A stretch of DNA of 64,000 nucleotides from Blastopirellula sp. J2-11 (GCF_024584705.1 NZ_CP097384.1:2604001-2668000), one strand, 5' to 3'. Shown: positions 1-8,845, numbered from the stretch's first letter. The notes: generated by a model not told the origin, from the sequence alone. A program made the numbers and translations.

Positions 1-451
1 TAGTGCCGATGCCGAACGCAAGCGCGCCAAACGCGCCATGCGTCGCGGTGTGACTATCGCCGCAGACGATCGTCATGCCGGGCTGCGTCATGCCTAGCTC
101 AGGACCGATCACATGGACGATCCCTTGCTTGCTGTCGTTCAGGTCGTAGAGATGAACGCCAAACTCGACGCAGTTGTTGCGGAGCGTATCAATCTGTTGT
201 TTCGAGATCGGATCGGCGATCGGCAGCGAGCGATCGGTCGTCGGAATATTATGGTCCGGCGTCGCGATGTGACGTTCCGGGCGTCGCAACTTGCGGCCAG
301 CGATGCGTAGCCCTTCAAAGGCCTGAGCGCTGGTCACTTCGTGGACCAGTTGCAGGTCGATATAAAGAATCGCCTGTTGACCCTCTTCTTGCAGAACAAG
401 GTGGTTGTCCCAGATCTTCTGGAACATGTTTCGGGGCGACGATCCGCTCAT
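1..451 (-). CDS. leuC: 3-isopropylmalate dehydratase large subunit, N-terminal part (cut by window edge)
   Basis: Reading the minus strand from the ATG at 451 gives about 150 residues matching the N-terminus of LeuC, including the early FQKIWDNH region, the [18 protein letters not shown] segment, ATPDHN and the aconitase-family [22 protein letters not shown] motif. LeuC pairs with LeuD to form the [4Fe-4S] isomerase that converts 2-isopropylmalate to 3-isopropylmalate in leucine synthesis. Family length is about 470 residues, so roughly two thirds, including the cluster cysteines, lies outside the window. A GGAG Shine-Dalgarno sits about 9 nt before the ATG. LeuD is not visible here and would be expected further downstream on the minus strand. 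Identification is by recognised motifs, not by a search. Confidence 0.93.
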   Translation of the reverse strand, partial: MSGSSPRNMFQKIWDNHLVLQEEGQQAILYIDLQLVHEVTSAQAFEGLRIAGRKLRRPERHIATPDHNIPTTDRSLPIADPISKQQIDTLRNNCVEFGVHLYDLNDSKQGIVHVIGPELGMTQPGMTIVCGDSHTATHGAFGALAFGIGT

Positions 452-800
452 ACAGTTACTCCGATAGTCTCGCCTAACTGGGCGCCAGCGCGGCGAGCGT
501 GGTTGTCCGCCGCAATCGATAGGGTGGATAGTGTTGCTAGAAGCGGCCCCTCCCGGTGAGGGAAAGAGGCTGTCGGCAAACTATTTAAGATAGCCGAGAT
601 TTCGCCGATTGGCGAGTCGCCGAGCGGCATCTGACAAGAGGTTTTCGCCGAGAAGGAGGTTCGCCAAGCACGGAATCTCGCCCATTCATGTGGGGGGGCG
701 CCTGCTTGGGTATCTTCGCGATATGGCTGGGAACCAGCAAAAAATGGGGGCATCTAGCCAATGTTAGAAATGCCCGGTATCAGAAGTCTTCCCATCTAGG
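452..800. other. intergenic region upstream of leuC
   Basis: This 349-bp gap lies between the start of leuC and the 3' end of the ABC permease gene, both on the minus strand. I see no convincing gene: the open frames here have no family resemblance. It presumably holds the leuC promoter. A short GC-rich palindrome around 605-630 could form a hairpin, but no U-tract follows it, so I do not call a terminator. I saw no T-box or leucine leader peptide. Confidence 0.4.
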
Positions 801-2885
801 CTACAGCCCCCACTCGCGGTTTAGAGCGTGAGCGTAGGTCGCGCGGATGATTGCCGCCGCGACCCCCAGGAGCACCAGGGAAATAACCGACAAGAGCGGA
901 ATTTGGAGAGCCGTCGGTATGACTTGCAGGGCAAGCATGGAGGTGAGACCAAAACCGAGCGCGAGCGAGACGGCGAACATCGCCAAAAAATATCCCAAGA
1001 GAACCCATAAGCGTTGGATCGCAAAGATCGAAGTGCTGGTCGCATAGCCCCACGCGAGTGCGACTACCAGCAACAAGGCGATCGCTGTGGCCGTAAAGTC
1101 GTTCCCACCTTTTTGCGGATAAGCGAGCAAGTAGCCGACCCCCAGCAGCATGGGAATAATCGCCCATGCCTGGTCGAGCGCCAAAGCGACAAACAATTGC
1201 CGCGTGAGATCGTTTTTGCCTGCGGGCCGTAAGGACTCCACTTGCAGAGTGCGGCAACGGCGATACCACACGGTGACCGGCAGCAGTAACGTGATCAAAC
1301 TGAATTGAAAGAGAAACCCGATCAGCAGCGGCCATTGCGTTTGACGCGCGGGTATGACGTACGACATCCCCAACACCACCAACAGAAAGATCGCCCCCAT
1401 CAGCGGGAATGCGAGTAGCGGACGATAAGCATTGCCAGACTTCCACAGCTGCGCCTGACGCCACACCGAACTACCGGCGAGTTTGGGAAAACGTCGGCCG
1501 CGACCCCAGAGCGATTGCCACCAATGCTGAGAACCGTAAGCGGTTCGCCGTTGTTGCTGAGGATCCCAGGGAGAGAATCCAGGGTGCAGGGATGACTGTT
1601 CGTAGACTTGATGCGCAATTCGTGGCAATTGTCGAAAGCTTGCCGTCAACAAAACGACTTCCCCTGCGAGTAGACCGACCGCCCACCACCAGGTTGCTCC
1701 TCGAAAGAACCAGTTCATTTCGCCTGCCATGGTAGGGGACGCAAAAGAGCTGAACCAAGGTATCCAAATCAATGTCCCGGCGAGAAGCCCCAGGGGAACG
1801 CAAGCTATTCGAATCCACGGCGAGCGGGCCTGAGTTCCCGTGTAGATCGTCATGATTAACGAGGGCATCGCCAGCGCAATAGCCAAAGCAGGCAACAGCG
1901 AAAATTGCGCATTCCACAAAAGGAGCACTACCACAAAAATTCCCCCCAGCAACACGATCAATGCGGCCTGTCGATGGGGCCGATGGTAACCGGGAATAAT
2001 CACGCTCTGCTGCGTCATAAAGTGAGCCCAGGTTTGTAGCGTGACGATCACAGAGAGGGCCGCAGTCAAGAGAATGGAGAGCTGCAATGCAAAGTGCAAT
2101 GAGTACGAGAAGGAAGCGGCATACAGCATTACGCCGGGAAGCACCGGCGTGGTGCGATGCGGCGGGCCGGGCCAATCGATGAAGATTGCCTGCAGGTGAG
2201 GATGATTTTGCAGCGGCGCCAGCTGCGCGGGGTCCCATGTTAACGGCAGCGTCGGCGCGGCGTCTTGGGGCGCTTTGTAATCAACGACGCGATGCGTAAG
2301 CACCAAGTATTTCAGGTTCGGGATTTGCGCGATCACCGACATCGCTTCTCGGCTCAGGCCCGAACGGTCGATCCGAAGAACTTCAAGTCGCTCAAGCTGC
2401 GAAACCTCTTGCGGATAATCGACCAACAGCCGCGCAGGTATTTCTAGTAATCGCAGTTGGGGACCAAGCTCAGACCAGGCGCCCGCGGGGATGTTAGGCG
2501 CTTGAATCGCCAAGTTGTGCAACGGGTCGAGCGCTGCAAGCTGTGCGATTCGCTCGGCGGTTAAGTTGGGACTGGTGAGTTGAATCGTCGTCGCATGCGT
2601 GAAGGGAGTTAGATCAGCCGGCGGAGCGCCCCGAGGATCATTGACGAATAAGCGATCAATCTCGCTGGGCTGACGACCGGCCAGATTCGCCTGCCAATCG
2701 GCCGAAGTAATCGCAGCGCTGCTTCCCATCAAAGGAACGTCGGGTGCAATCGAGTTTCCGCCGGTTTTTCCATACAGTCCCAAGAAAAATAATCCTACCG
2801 CCAGCAGCGCGACGACCGCGCCAATCAACAGCAGAATCGGCCGACGGGCATAGGTGAGAAACACCTGGTATAGTTGGGCGTTCAT
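801..2885 (-). CDS. multi-spanning ABC transporter permease with an N-terminal LRR-like extracytoplasmic segment
   Basis: The 694-residue product starts MNAQLYQVF. One transmembrane segment near residues 15-37 is followed by a hydrophilic stretch of about 200 residues with leucine-rich-repeat-like periodicity (LERLEVLRIDRSGLS, IPNLKYLVLTHR), then about ten or more hydrophobic helices to the C-terminus. The start was chosen because its ATG overlaps the stop of the upstream ATPase gene by 4 bp (ATGA), so the two are translationally coupled. An in-frame codon 51 nt upstream lies inside the ATPase gene. Context, as third gene of a GntR-ATPase-membrane operon, says it is the permease of an ABC exporter or stress-response transporter of the Ytr type. 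Substrate is unknown and I recognise no specific permease family, so the role rests mainly on context. Confidence 0.75.
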   Translation of the reverse strand: MNAQLYQVFLTYARRPILLLIGAVVALLAVGLFFLGLYGKTGGNSIAPDVPLMGSSAAITSADWQANLAGRQPSEIDRLFVNDPRGAPPADLTPFTHATTIQLTSPNLTAERIAQLAALDPLHNLAIQAPNIPAGAWSELGPQLRLLEIPARLLVDYPQEVSQLERLEVLRIDRSGLSREAMSVIAQIPNLKYLVLTHRVVDYKAPQDAAPTLPLTWDPAQLAPLQNHPHLQAIFIDWPGPPHRTTPVLPGVMLYAASFSYSLHFALQLSILLTAALSVIVTLQTWAHFMTQQSVIIPGYHRPHRQAALIVLLGGIFVVVLLLWNAQFSLLPALAIALAMPSLIMTIYTGTQARSPWIRIACVPLGLLAGTLIWIPWFSSFASPTMAGEMNWFFRGATWWWAVGLLAGEVVLLTASFRQLPRIAHQVYEQSSLHPGFSPWDPQQQRRTAYGSQHWWQSLWGRGRRFPKLAGSSVWRQAQLWKSGNAYRPLLAFPLMGAIFLLVVLGMSYVIPARQTQWPLLIGFLFQFSLITLLLPVTVWYRRCRTLQVESLRPAGKNDLTRQLFVALALDQAWAIIPMLLGVGYLLAYPQKGGNDFTATAIALLLVVALAWGYATSTSIFAIQRLWVLLGYFLAMFAVSLALGFGLTSMLALQVIPTALQIPLLSVISLVLLGVAAAIIRATYAHALNREWGL

Positions 2886-3802
2886 GACGATACCTTGGCG
2901 GGGGAAGAGGCCTGATCTTGACGATTGCCGGTCCACTCAAGAAAGATCTCTTCCAGATTGAGGTCTTCGACCTGGACGTCGGCACGCCACTTTTGGGCGA
3001 TCGACTCGCGGAGTTCTTCATCCATCTGCGCGACGGAAACGAGGGCATGCCGGCCATGCAGTTCGCACCGGATTGCACCCGGAATTTGAAAGTCGAGCGG
3101 CAACGCTTGGTGAGCGTTGATCCGCAGTCGTTTGCAACCTTCTTTCAGCGTGTCGAGCGGACCGAACCAAGCCAGCTTTCCGTCGCGTAGAATGGCCACA
3201 TGCGAAGCAATCCGCTCTAAGTCAGAAGTGATGTGCGTTGAGAAGAGAATGGTGTTTTGCTCGGCCTCGGTAAACTGGACGAGCGACTGCAGAAACTGCC
3301 GCCGAGCGAAAGGGTCAAGACTGGCGACCGGTTCATCGAGCATCAATAGCTCCGGTTGATGACCAAGAGCCAGGATGACGGCCAGTTTCTGCCGCTGTCC
3401 AACCGACAAAGCGCCCACGAGCTTATCACTCGGCAATTGCCATTCATCCCGCAAACGCTCGACATGGGTAGGCCGCCAACTTTCGTAGAACGCACCGGTG
3501 TAGTCGCACATTCCCTGTACGGTCATCCAGGGGAGCATCTCGAAATCTTGCGAGACGTAGCCGATTCGCGCCTTGGCCGCTGCGCTCAAATCCCAAGAGT
3601 CTTCTCCCAACAGGCGACACGCGCCGCTGGTCGCTTTCAAGAGTCCTAGCAGGCATTTGATAAGCGTTGTTTTTCCGGCGGCGTTGGCGCCGATCAGCCC
3701 GACAACCTGGCCCGGCTCGATCGAGAGGTCGATTCCCCGTAAGACTTCCTCATCTCCAAAACGCTTGGTAAGAAGCTCGGTTTGCAAAGCAGGAATGCTC
3801 AC
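2882..3802 (-). CDS. ABC transporter ATP-binding protein
   Basis: The 306-residue ATPase has Walker A GANAAGKTT (38-46), a Q-loop region (GYVSQDFE), the signature LSVGQRQ (132-138), Walker B LLMLDEP (152-158) and an H-loop in FSTHITSDLE. It resembles ATPases of GntR(YtrA)-controlled ABC operons. The C-terminal ~90 residues are an accessory extension. It begins with GTG; that codon overlaps the TGA of the upstream GntR gene by 4 bp, and its own stop overlaps the permease start by 4 bp. The three genes are therefore one tightly coupled operon. It powers transport by the downstream membrane protein at the cytoplasmic face of the inner membrane. Substrate cannot be told from sequence. Confidence 0.93.
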   Translation of the reverse strand: MSIPALQTELLTKRFGDEEVLRGIDLSIEPGQVVGLIGANAAGKTTLIKCLLGLLKATSGACRLLGEDSWDLSAAAKARIGYVSQDFEMLPWMTVQGMCDYTGAFYESWRPTHVERLRDEWQLPSDKLVGALSVGQRQKLAVILALGHQPELLMLDEPVASLDPFARRQFLQSLVQFTEAEQNTILFSTHITSDLERIASHVAILRDGKLAWFGPLDTLKEGCKRLRINAHQALPLDFQIPGAIRCELHGRHALVSVAQMDEELRESIAQKWRADVQVEDLNLEEIFLEWTGNRQDQASSPAKVSS

Positions 3803-4194
3803 GATGGAATCTCCCGAAGAATTTGGCGAACAAGTTCCAGAATTTGATCATCAGTAAGGCCCAATTGCCGACTACGGACAACGGCGGCGCGCATCGTGGG
3901 ACGAAGTTCTTCGAGCCGCTGCGACTTGCTGCCTGAGGGGGATCGGCGGCGCACCATCATGCCTTTGCCGCGAACTCTTTCGACCACGTTGTCGGTCTCC
4001 AAGCGGGCGTAGGCTTTGGAAATGGTCATTGGATTGACCCCCAAAGCGGTCGCCATTTCGCGAACGCTCGGCAGCATCTCTCCTTCCCTCAAGCGTGCGC
4101 CGACAATCATCGCTTCAACCTGGTCGATGATTTGCCGGTAGATGGGCACACCGGATGAAGGGTGAACTACGAATTGTGTGGGGTCGATCGTCAT
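3799..4194 (-). CDS. GntR-family transcriptional regulator, YtrA-like
   Basis: The 131-residue protein is a short GntR regulator. The N-terminal winged helix (residues about 12-75) includes YRQIIDQVEAMIVGARLREG, LPSVREMATALGVNPMTISKAY and a wing ending RVRGKGMMV. A short helical C-terminus of about 50 residues replaces the large effector domain, as in the YtrA subfamily. Such proteins commonly repress the ABC operon in which they lie. An AGGA Shine-Dalgarno lies 6 nt before the ATG. The palindrome at 4204-4220 overlaps this Shine-Dalgarno, so autorepression is likely. First gene of the GntR-ATPase-permease operon. Confidence 0.92.
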   Translation of the reverse strand: MTIDPTQFVVHPSSGVPIYRQIIDQVEAMIVGARLREGEMLPSVREMATALGVNPMTISKAYARLETDNVVERVRGKGMMVRRRSPSGSKSQRLEELRPTMRAAVVRSRQLGLTDDQILELVRQILREIPS

Positions 4195-4200
4195 GCCGCG

Positions 4201-4250
4201 TCCTGTAGTGTATTACTACATTGATACACGCGGTTGACGGTTAATGTCAA
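4201..4250 (-). promoter_or_regulatory. probable promoter and GntR operator of the ABC operon
   Basis: On the minus strand a consensus -35 TTGACA (4250-4245) is followed after 17-18 bp by GTATCA/TATCAA (4227-4221). Just downstream is the inverted repeat TGTAGT-N5-ACTACA (4204-4220), whose last bases are part of the AGGA ribosome-binding site of the GntR gene. A second inverted repeat, TTGAC-N7-GTCAA (4234-4250), covers the -35. The layout fits autorepression by the encoded GntR protein. Operator assignment is inferred from position and symmetry. Confidence 0.65.
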
Positions 4251-4461
4251 GCAGTTTTATTGACCGTTGGGGAAATTGATCGACTTGTGCCAGATTTCCT
4301 CTCTAGCAATTGCCCAGAGGATGTGTCTGGCGGAACGCTTGATAGCATCGCACGTACATGGATGCATGAGACCCGGCAGAAATCTTGCCCAGCGGGGGAG
4401 GATTGGCCGAAGCCGAAATGGCGGAGAAATTCGGGCTATCGCGTTCTTCTATTCGCGCCTC

Positions 4462-6117
4462 TTAGGCGAAGACTTCTTCTTCGGCCACCGGAATTCGCCG
4501 TTCGTCGGCCATCCACCAGTTGGCGGCCTTCTGTCGGTTCCAGCGGCCATTGGCTTCGCAGCGTTCCAGCGCGTTCGCTAGTTCGACGGCGGTCTGGTAT
4601 CGATCGTCGGGCGACTTTTCTAAGCAGCGGAGGACGATCGCGTCGAGTTCGGTCGGGATGTCCGCATTTAGTTGCGACGGGGGGGCTGGCTTTTCGTGGG
4701 CGTGGGCGATGATTACTTTGATCGGGCGGTCGTAATTGAACGGCGCCTGACCGGTCAGCATGAAGTACATCAGCGCGCCGAGCGAATAAATATCGCCGCG
4801 AGCGTCTGGTTCGTGCTCGCCGGAGGCTTGCTCTGGCGACATGAACAACGGCGAACCGGTGATCGAGCCTTCCTGGGTTAGCTGCGTATCTTCTTCGCTT
4901 GTTTCGATCGGCTTGGCCAGGCCGAAATCAAGCAGCTTCGCCACGTCGTAGTGACCTCCGCGCTGGGCGGCGAAGACATTCGCCGGTTTGATGTCGCGAT
5001 GGACCAGTCCTTTGGTGTGCGCTTCGGAGAGCGCGTCGCAGGTTTGGGTCATCAAATAGATCAATCGTTCCGCCGGCAATGGACCATATTGCTTGACCAG
5101 GTCCGACACCGAGAGCCCCGGCAAAAATTCCATCACGTAATAAAACGTGCCGTCAGCGGTTCGTCCGTAGTCGTAGATGTCGATGTTGTTCCAATGAGAG
5201 AGCTTCGACGACAAGCGGACCTCTCGTTCGAACCGAGCCAAGACGCGACTGTCAGCGCCTTTCTCGGCGCGGATCAATTTGATCGCACAGGGACGTTTCA
5301 TCAGCGTATGCTCGGCGAGATAAACTTCGCCCATGCCGCCAGAACCGATCAACTTGCGGAGATGATATTGGCCCAGTTGCTTGGCGCGAAACGCTTCGGA
5401 CCGAAGGCGATTGATCGTATGGACGCCGAAGACCGCGACGCTGCTGCAGACCAACATCACCAGCATCGTTTTGCCGACCATGTCCCAATTGCTAGAGATC
5501 GCTAGACGGCAATCAGGCCACAGGTAGCCGCCGACCGCCATCAATGCGAGCGGCGCCAAGGCCATGACGCCGATCACGATTGCTGCACGCGGCCATTTGT
5601 TGGGGATGAACAACGCATAGGTGAAGATCAGCAGCAACCAGAGAGGCGCCGGACTTTGAATCATGTGATTCGTCGTATCGCAACGTCCCAACGGTTGAAG
5701 CTGAATCAGGAACGTGAAAATCGCCGGCAACCCAAAGACGAGCGCCTCTTGCACGCGTAACAGCGGCGTCTGGCGATCGCACTTGGGGCAAAGATAGTAG
5801 CCGGTCGTGCCCAACAGCGCTACGAGAGCAATGTGAAAGACCAGCAGCACATAGCTTTCACCGTAGGTGGACGAAAAAAAGAACGCCCACAAGTGAAAGA
5901 GGAGAAACACGCCGTAGGCGGCCGCCAGTGCGAGCGCTGCGACTCGCAGTCGTACGCGCAGCAGCGATTGAGTGATGGCCGAAAAGTGAGGGCTGGAGCC
6001 TTCGACCAAAGCGACATTTGGGGAGAGAGAGCGGGACGCATCAGTCGATTCCGATGGCGCAATCACCGTCTCATCGATTTCGGGGGGAAGCTCACTCGAT
6101 TCAGATGTGCCGCGCAT
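4462..6117 (-). CDS. membrane Ser/Thr protein kinase with N-terminal multi-spanning domain
   Basis: The 551-residue protein has a Hanks-type kinase domain at about residues 250-520: glycine loop IGSGGMGEVYLA, invariant lysine in CAIKLI, catalytic loop HRDIKPAN (near 371), DFGLA (near 394) and the APE-equivalent GSPLFMSPEQ. Residues about 50-235 contain five to six hydrophobic helices, including a CPKC pair in one inter-helix segment. The kinase is therefore C-terminal to the membrane part and must be cytoplasmic, while usual PASTA-type kinases have it N-terminal. All catalytic residues are present, so it should be active. The sensor input is unknown. It is monocistronic as far as can be seen; the next genes on the same strand are more than 200 bp away. 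Confidence 0.93.
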   Translation of the reverse strand: MRGTSESSELPPEIDETVIAPSESTDASRSLSPNVALVEGSSPHFSAITQSLLRVRLRVAALALAAAYGVFLLFHLWAFFFSSTYGESYVLLVFHIALVALLGTTGYYLCPKCDRQTPLLRVQEALVFGLPAIFTFLIQLQPLGRCDTTNHMIQSPAPLWLLLIFTYALFIPNKWPRAAIVIGVMALAPLALMAVGGYLWPDCRLAISSNWDMVGKTMLVMLVCSSVAVFGVHTINRLRSEAFRAKQLGQYHLRKLIGSGGMGEVYLAEHTLMKRPCAIKLIRAEKGADSRVLARFEREVRLSSKLSHWNNIDIYDYGRTADGTFYYVMEFLPGLSVSDLVKQYGPLPAERLIYLMTQTCDALSEAHTKGLVHRDIKPANVFAAQRGGHYDVAKLLDFGLAKPIETSEEDTQLTQEGSITGSPLFMSPEQASGEHEPDARGDIYSLGALMYFMLTGQAPFNYDRPIKVIIAHAHEKPAPPSQLNADIPTELDAIVLRCLEKSPDDRYQTAVELANALERCEANGRWNRQKAANWWMADERRIPVAEEEVFA

Positions 6118-6331
6118 AGACTCGCCGGAGCTCGCAATCGTCGATCAAAGTTCGTTTCAAACTTCCCTCATCGTAAGCGTTTCGATGAAAGAAGGCGAAT
6201 ATCGCCTACTGGCGTTTGCTTATTATTCGCGTCGGAAGGGGGAAACGCCAAACCGATGTTCGGAACTGGCGTTTCCCTACTTATACTCGACGATGCACGA
6301 AAAGGATTCGTTCGCGAAATTCTCGCGCCGT

Positions 6332-6886
6332 TTAGGCGGCTTTACGTGCCGGTGCTGGCGCCGAGAGGTCAGATAGAGAGAGCTTTTCTAGATGGAGACC
6401 ATCGTTCCCTAAACGCTCCCAGAAGATGACGCTCTCTTCCGTTAGCATCCGCGGCAGCCAACTGAACGCTGCATTGATGTCGTGGGCGTCCTGATCCGCA
6501 GCGATCAACAGAAGCTGCGTATTGGGCAAACCATTCGCTAAACGGGGGATCGCCATCGAGGCCGTTCCCGGCGTCAGTTTAATTTTGGCGCCGGTTGCGA
6601 CTAGACATTTGTGCGCCTGTTTTAGCGGCATACCGTCTTGTTGCTCACGCGCCTCGAACATGTCGATGCCGGTGTACTCAACCTGCGTATCACCCGCATA
6701 TTGTTGAGTGAACTGGATCACCTTTTGCGCAAGCTCTCCGTCGCCAACGCCGACCTGAACGATGCGCGTCATCGGCGCCGCTTGGCGAATTGTGTGATAG
6801 ATCTCGCGCTCATGACGAGGCGACGAAAGGTGAGCCTGGTAGAGATAACGCAGGTAACGAACGGCAGTCAATTTGAGTCCCTTCAA
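6332..6886 (-). CDS. small class I methyltransferase-like protein, function unknown
   Basis: The 184-residue product has a nucleotide-binding-like pattern near residues 42-55 (IVQVGVGDGELAQKV) and an acidic strand end in EYTGIDMFEA (about 71-80), as in class I SAM-dependent methyltransferase folds. There is no recognisable family motif beyond that, and the protein is shorter than most such enzymes. The open frame begins with TTG; no ATG occurs before residue 39, which would remove the fold's first strand, so TTG is the likely start. It is unlinked to an obvious partner. The assignment is weak: a Rossmann-like protein of unknown role is the safe reading. Confidence 0.6.
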   Translation of the reverse strand: MKGLKLTAVRYLRYLYQAHLSSPRHEREIYHTIRQAAPMTRIVQVGVGDGELAQKVIQFTQQYAGDTQVEYTGIDMFEAREQQDGMPLKQAHKCLVATGAKIKLTPGTASMAIPRLANGLPNTQLLLIAADQDAHDINAAFSWLPRMLTEESVIFWERLGNDGLHLEKLSLSDLSAPAPARKAA

Positions 6887-7062
6887 AACGACGCCCGATA
6901 AAATCGGTCTAATTTACGGCGCACGACGGATCTGTAATCTAGCTCCGCCGTGTCGATTTATCCTTCGACCGGCGGTGAAGCTGCCGATGAGGAAATCTGC
7001 GAAGTTCGGTTTGGCAGTGCTTTGGATGACTGCGCAGATTGGCGGAAATGCGTTAGTCAGGC

Positions 7063-7100
7063 GCCATGCTCTTACCGCGTCTTCGCGTGAAGAGCATGTC
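7063..7100. repeat. 38-bp hairpin repeat, copy 1
   Basis: An imperfect palindrome has outer arms CATGCTCTTAC / TGAAGAGCATG and an inner CGCG-TCTT-CGCG stem. The same 38-bp unit occurs in opposite orientation at 8846-8883, with different but still base-paired inner bases. Both copies flank the nested mobile insertion. It is not followed by a U-tract on either strand. Confidence 0.7.
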
Positions 7101-7175
7101 TTAGAGTCCTGGTAGCTAGTGTTCTGTCAAACCGCTATTTTCGGCTTCCACGAAATCAGCCGCACGGCGTTAGCC

Positions 7176-8695
7176 CAATGCCGCTTACTTTACGGCTATT
7201 CAGGGGGTGGCGGGTCTGGTGATTTTGCTTTTTTGCGAAGCGATTTTTGGAACTTCGTCGTCTTTGCGCGGCGAGGATGGGCGACCCGAGGGTAGCTGCG
7301 CGGCGACTTGCGGTTCGGTAGTGTTCGCTTCGACGCGCTGACCAAGGCTTTCGTAAAAGCCGTACTCCACTGCTCGAACGTCTCGTACGACTTGCGCAGC
7401 AGTTGGACCTGAAAGGTCACCCAGACCCCGGTGAAGCTCAGTTTTCGCGGCTCGATCCGCGCCAGCTTCGCGGCCCCGCGACGAAGCTGCGACACCAAGT
7501 TGTACGCAACCACGGAACCCATTAACTCCTTCATCACCATCTCGACGCTCTGGGCCCGCAGATTCTCGGTGTCCATCGTCACCTTTAAATCGCGAATGTC
7601 GAATTCCACGTCATAGCGCCGATGGTAAAGCTCCGCCAAGCATCGTGCGTCGAAGCTCATTGACGTCACCAATCCCAGCGTCGAGCCGTCGTCCAGTTCG
7701 ACTTCGTGCACAAATACATTCAGCGAAGCGTCGGTCGGCAAGTCGGGATTGGTCTTGCGTTCCTTGGCCGAGGGACGCCAGTTCAAATGGAAGCTCTTAT
7801 AGCCTTCGCCTTGATCGATTAGCTCGGCTTGCTTGCGATGCGCTTTTAACCGTAACATCGACAGGCGAAACAGAAAATCGTGCCCTGCTGCTCGCGTGTG
7901 ATAAGCTACGCTGAAGATCCCAAAACCGCTGTCCGCTAAGACGATACTGCGGCTGGGCAGTTCGCCGACAATCTCGCGTGCTTGTTTGGCTTCGCTGGAA
8001 TTATGGGGGCCGTACATCGGATCGATCTTGGGAACCAGGATGCAGCCGGTTTGCATCTCGGCGGCCACCATCAGCATCGCGACTGGCCAAACCGTTTCGC
8101 CAAGCTGGTTGGTCGCCGGCGGAAACGCCTTTTTCAGAACAGGCGTTGGCGGCAGCGTGATCGTGGTCCCGTCGATGATGAACACGCGCCGATCATCGAA
8201 AACAGGCTCGGCGCTCCGTCCAAGATGGTCGCAAACGCATCGCGAGAATCTTTCGATCGCATCCAACGGCAGACGTTTGCGAGCGGCGCTGAACGAGGAA
8301 GTGTTCGCTCCCAAGGTGCCTTCGTGGACCCGCTTGTTGTCAGGAAAGAGTTCGCTCGGATGTTCGATCGCTTCCGAGACGACCGCTTGCAGCGACGCCC
8401 CGCCGAGCAGACGTTGCAGAATCAACAGCCAAATCGTGACGGCCTGAGTGTAGACCATCTTGGTGTTGGGGCGATCATCAAAATCAACGATCGCCTCGAT
8501 TTGTGGAACGCGCAGAATCTCACTGAGCAGAGTTCTGGCGGCGACAAACTGCGCTTCGGGCGAATCGGGCAGAGTGGGAGATGGAATCATGACTAGCCGC
8601 CATTGTGACAGAGAGATCAAAATCTCTCAACTTGGCGCAAATCTCGTACCCAAACCGAAATGCGGTCAGGATTTTGACAAAGTAAGCGGCATTGG
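7176..8695 (-). mobile_element. IS4-family insertion sequence, 1520 bp, complete
   Basis: The ends are perfect 16-bp inverted repeats CAATGCCGCTTACTTT (7176-7191 and inverted at 8680-8695). They are flanked by a 10-bp direct repeat GGCGTTAGCC (7166-7175 and 8696-8705), the expected size of an IS4-family target duplication. Everything between is taken up by one transposase gene with an intact YREK signature. The perfect ends, clean duplication and intact gene suggest a recent and possibly active insertion. The target lies in one arm of a palindromic repeat within a MITE-like element. Confidence 0.92.
7196..8590 (-). CDS. IS4-family DDE transposase
   Basis: The 464-residue transposase starts at the ATG at 8590; the frame is open a further ten codons to a TTG. 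The DDE triad is visible: D140 in FIIDGTT, D220 in IVLADSGFG, and E329 in the perfect IS4 signature Y322-x2-R325-x3-E329-x6-K336 (YHRRYDVEFDIRDLK). The C-terminus is basic (RRAKTTKFQKSLRKKAKS). It catalyses cut-and-paste movement of the surrounding element. The length fits IS4-family enzymes (about 400-480). No frameshift or internal stop is present. It starts about 90 bp inside the right terminal repeat and its stop is 5 bp from the left one, leaving almost no passenger DNA. Confidence 0.95.
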   Translation of the reverse strand: MIPSPTLPDSPEAQFVAARTLLSEILRVPQIEAIVDFDDRPNTKMVYTQAVTIWLLILQRLLGGASLQAVVSEAIEHPSELFPDNKRVHEGTLGANTSSFSAARKRLPLDAIERFSRCVCDHLGRSAEPVFDDRRVFIIDGTTITLPPTPVLKKAFPPATNQLGETVWPVAMLMVAAEMQTGCILVPKIDPMYGPHNSSEAKQAREIVGELPSRSIVLADSGFGIFSVAYHTRAAGHDFLFRLSMLRLKAHRKQAELIDQGEGYKSFHLNWRPSAKERKTNPDLPTDASLNVFVHEVELDDGSTLGLVTSMSFDARCLAELYHRRYDVEFDIRDLKVTMDTENLRAQSVEMVMKELMGSVVAYNLVSQLRRGAAKLARIEPRKLSFTGVWVTFQVQLLRKSYETFEQWSTAFTKALVSASKRTLPNRKSPRSYPRVAHPRRAKTTKFQKSLRKKAKSPDPPPPE

Positions 8696-8845
8696 GCGTT
8701 AGCCGCGGTTTCTGTCACCAATTGTCTTTCGCAAATGAGTTCTCATCAGAAACCGGTGCTAACGCACTACGGCTAATAAAAACATGGCGCCTGAAAATTG
8801 TCGCGTGACAGAACACTAGAGTGATTCGTTGCGCCAAGTTGGAAA

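Larger units (their letters stand above)
7116..8819. mobile_element. MITE-like element (174 bp before insertion) split by an IS4-family element
   Basis: Perfect 14-bp terminal inverted repeats CTAGTGTTCTGTCA occur at 7116-7129 and, inverted, at 8806-8819. Removing the internal IS and one copy of its 10-bp target repeat leaves 174 bp with no coding capacity, i.e. a non-autonomous element. The outer CTAG appears in direct orientation at both ends, so it may be a 4-bp target duplication of YTAR type as made by IS701-family transposases, or TA of IS630 type. This is inference. Bases 7155-7175 joined to 8706-8777 rebuild a 93-bp palindromic repeat that aligns end to end with the copy at 47741-47834. 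Confidence 0.75.

Noticed and set aside
4260-4712. A plus-strand gene between the GntR operon and the kinase
   Set aside because: It overlaps the kinase 3' end in antisense and has low-complexity Arg-rich content without motifs.
7116-8819. The 14-bp outer repeats as ends of the IS itself
   Set aside because: Inner perfect 16-bp repeats are bounded by an exact 10-bp target duplication, and excising that unit restores a palindromic repeat known from 47741-47834.
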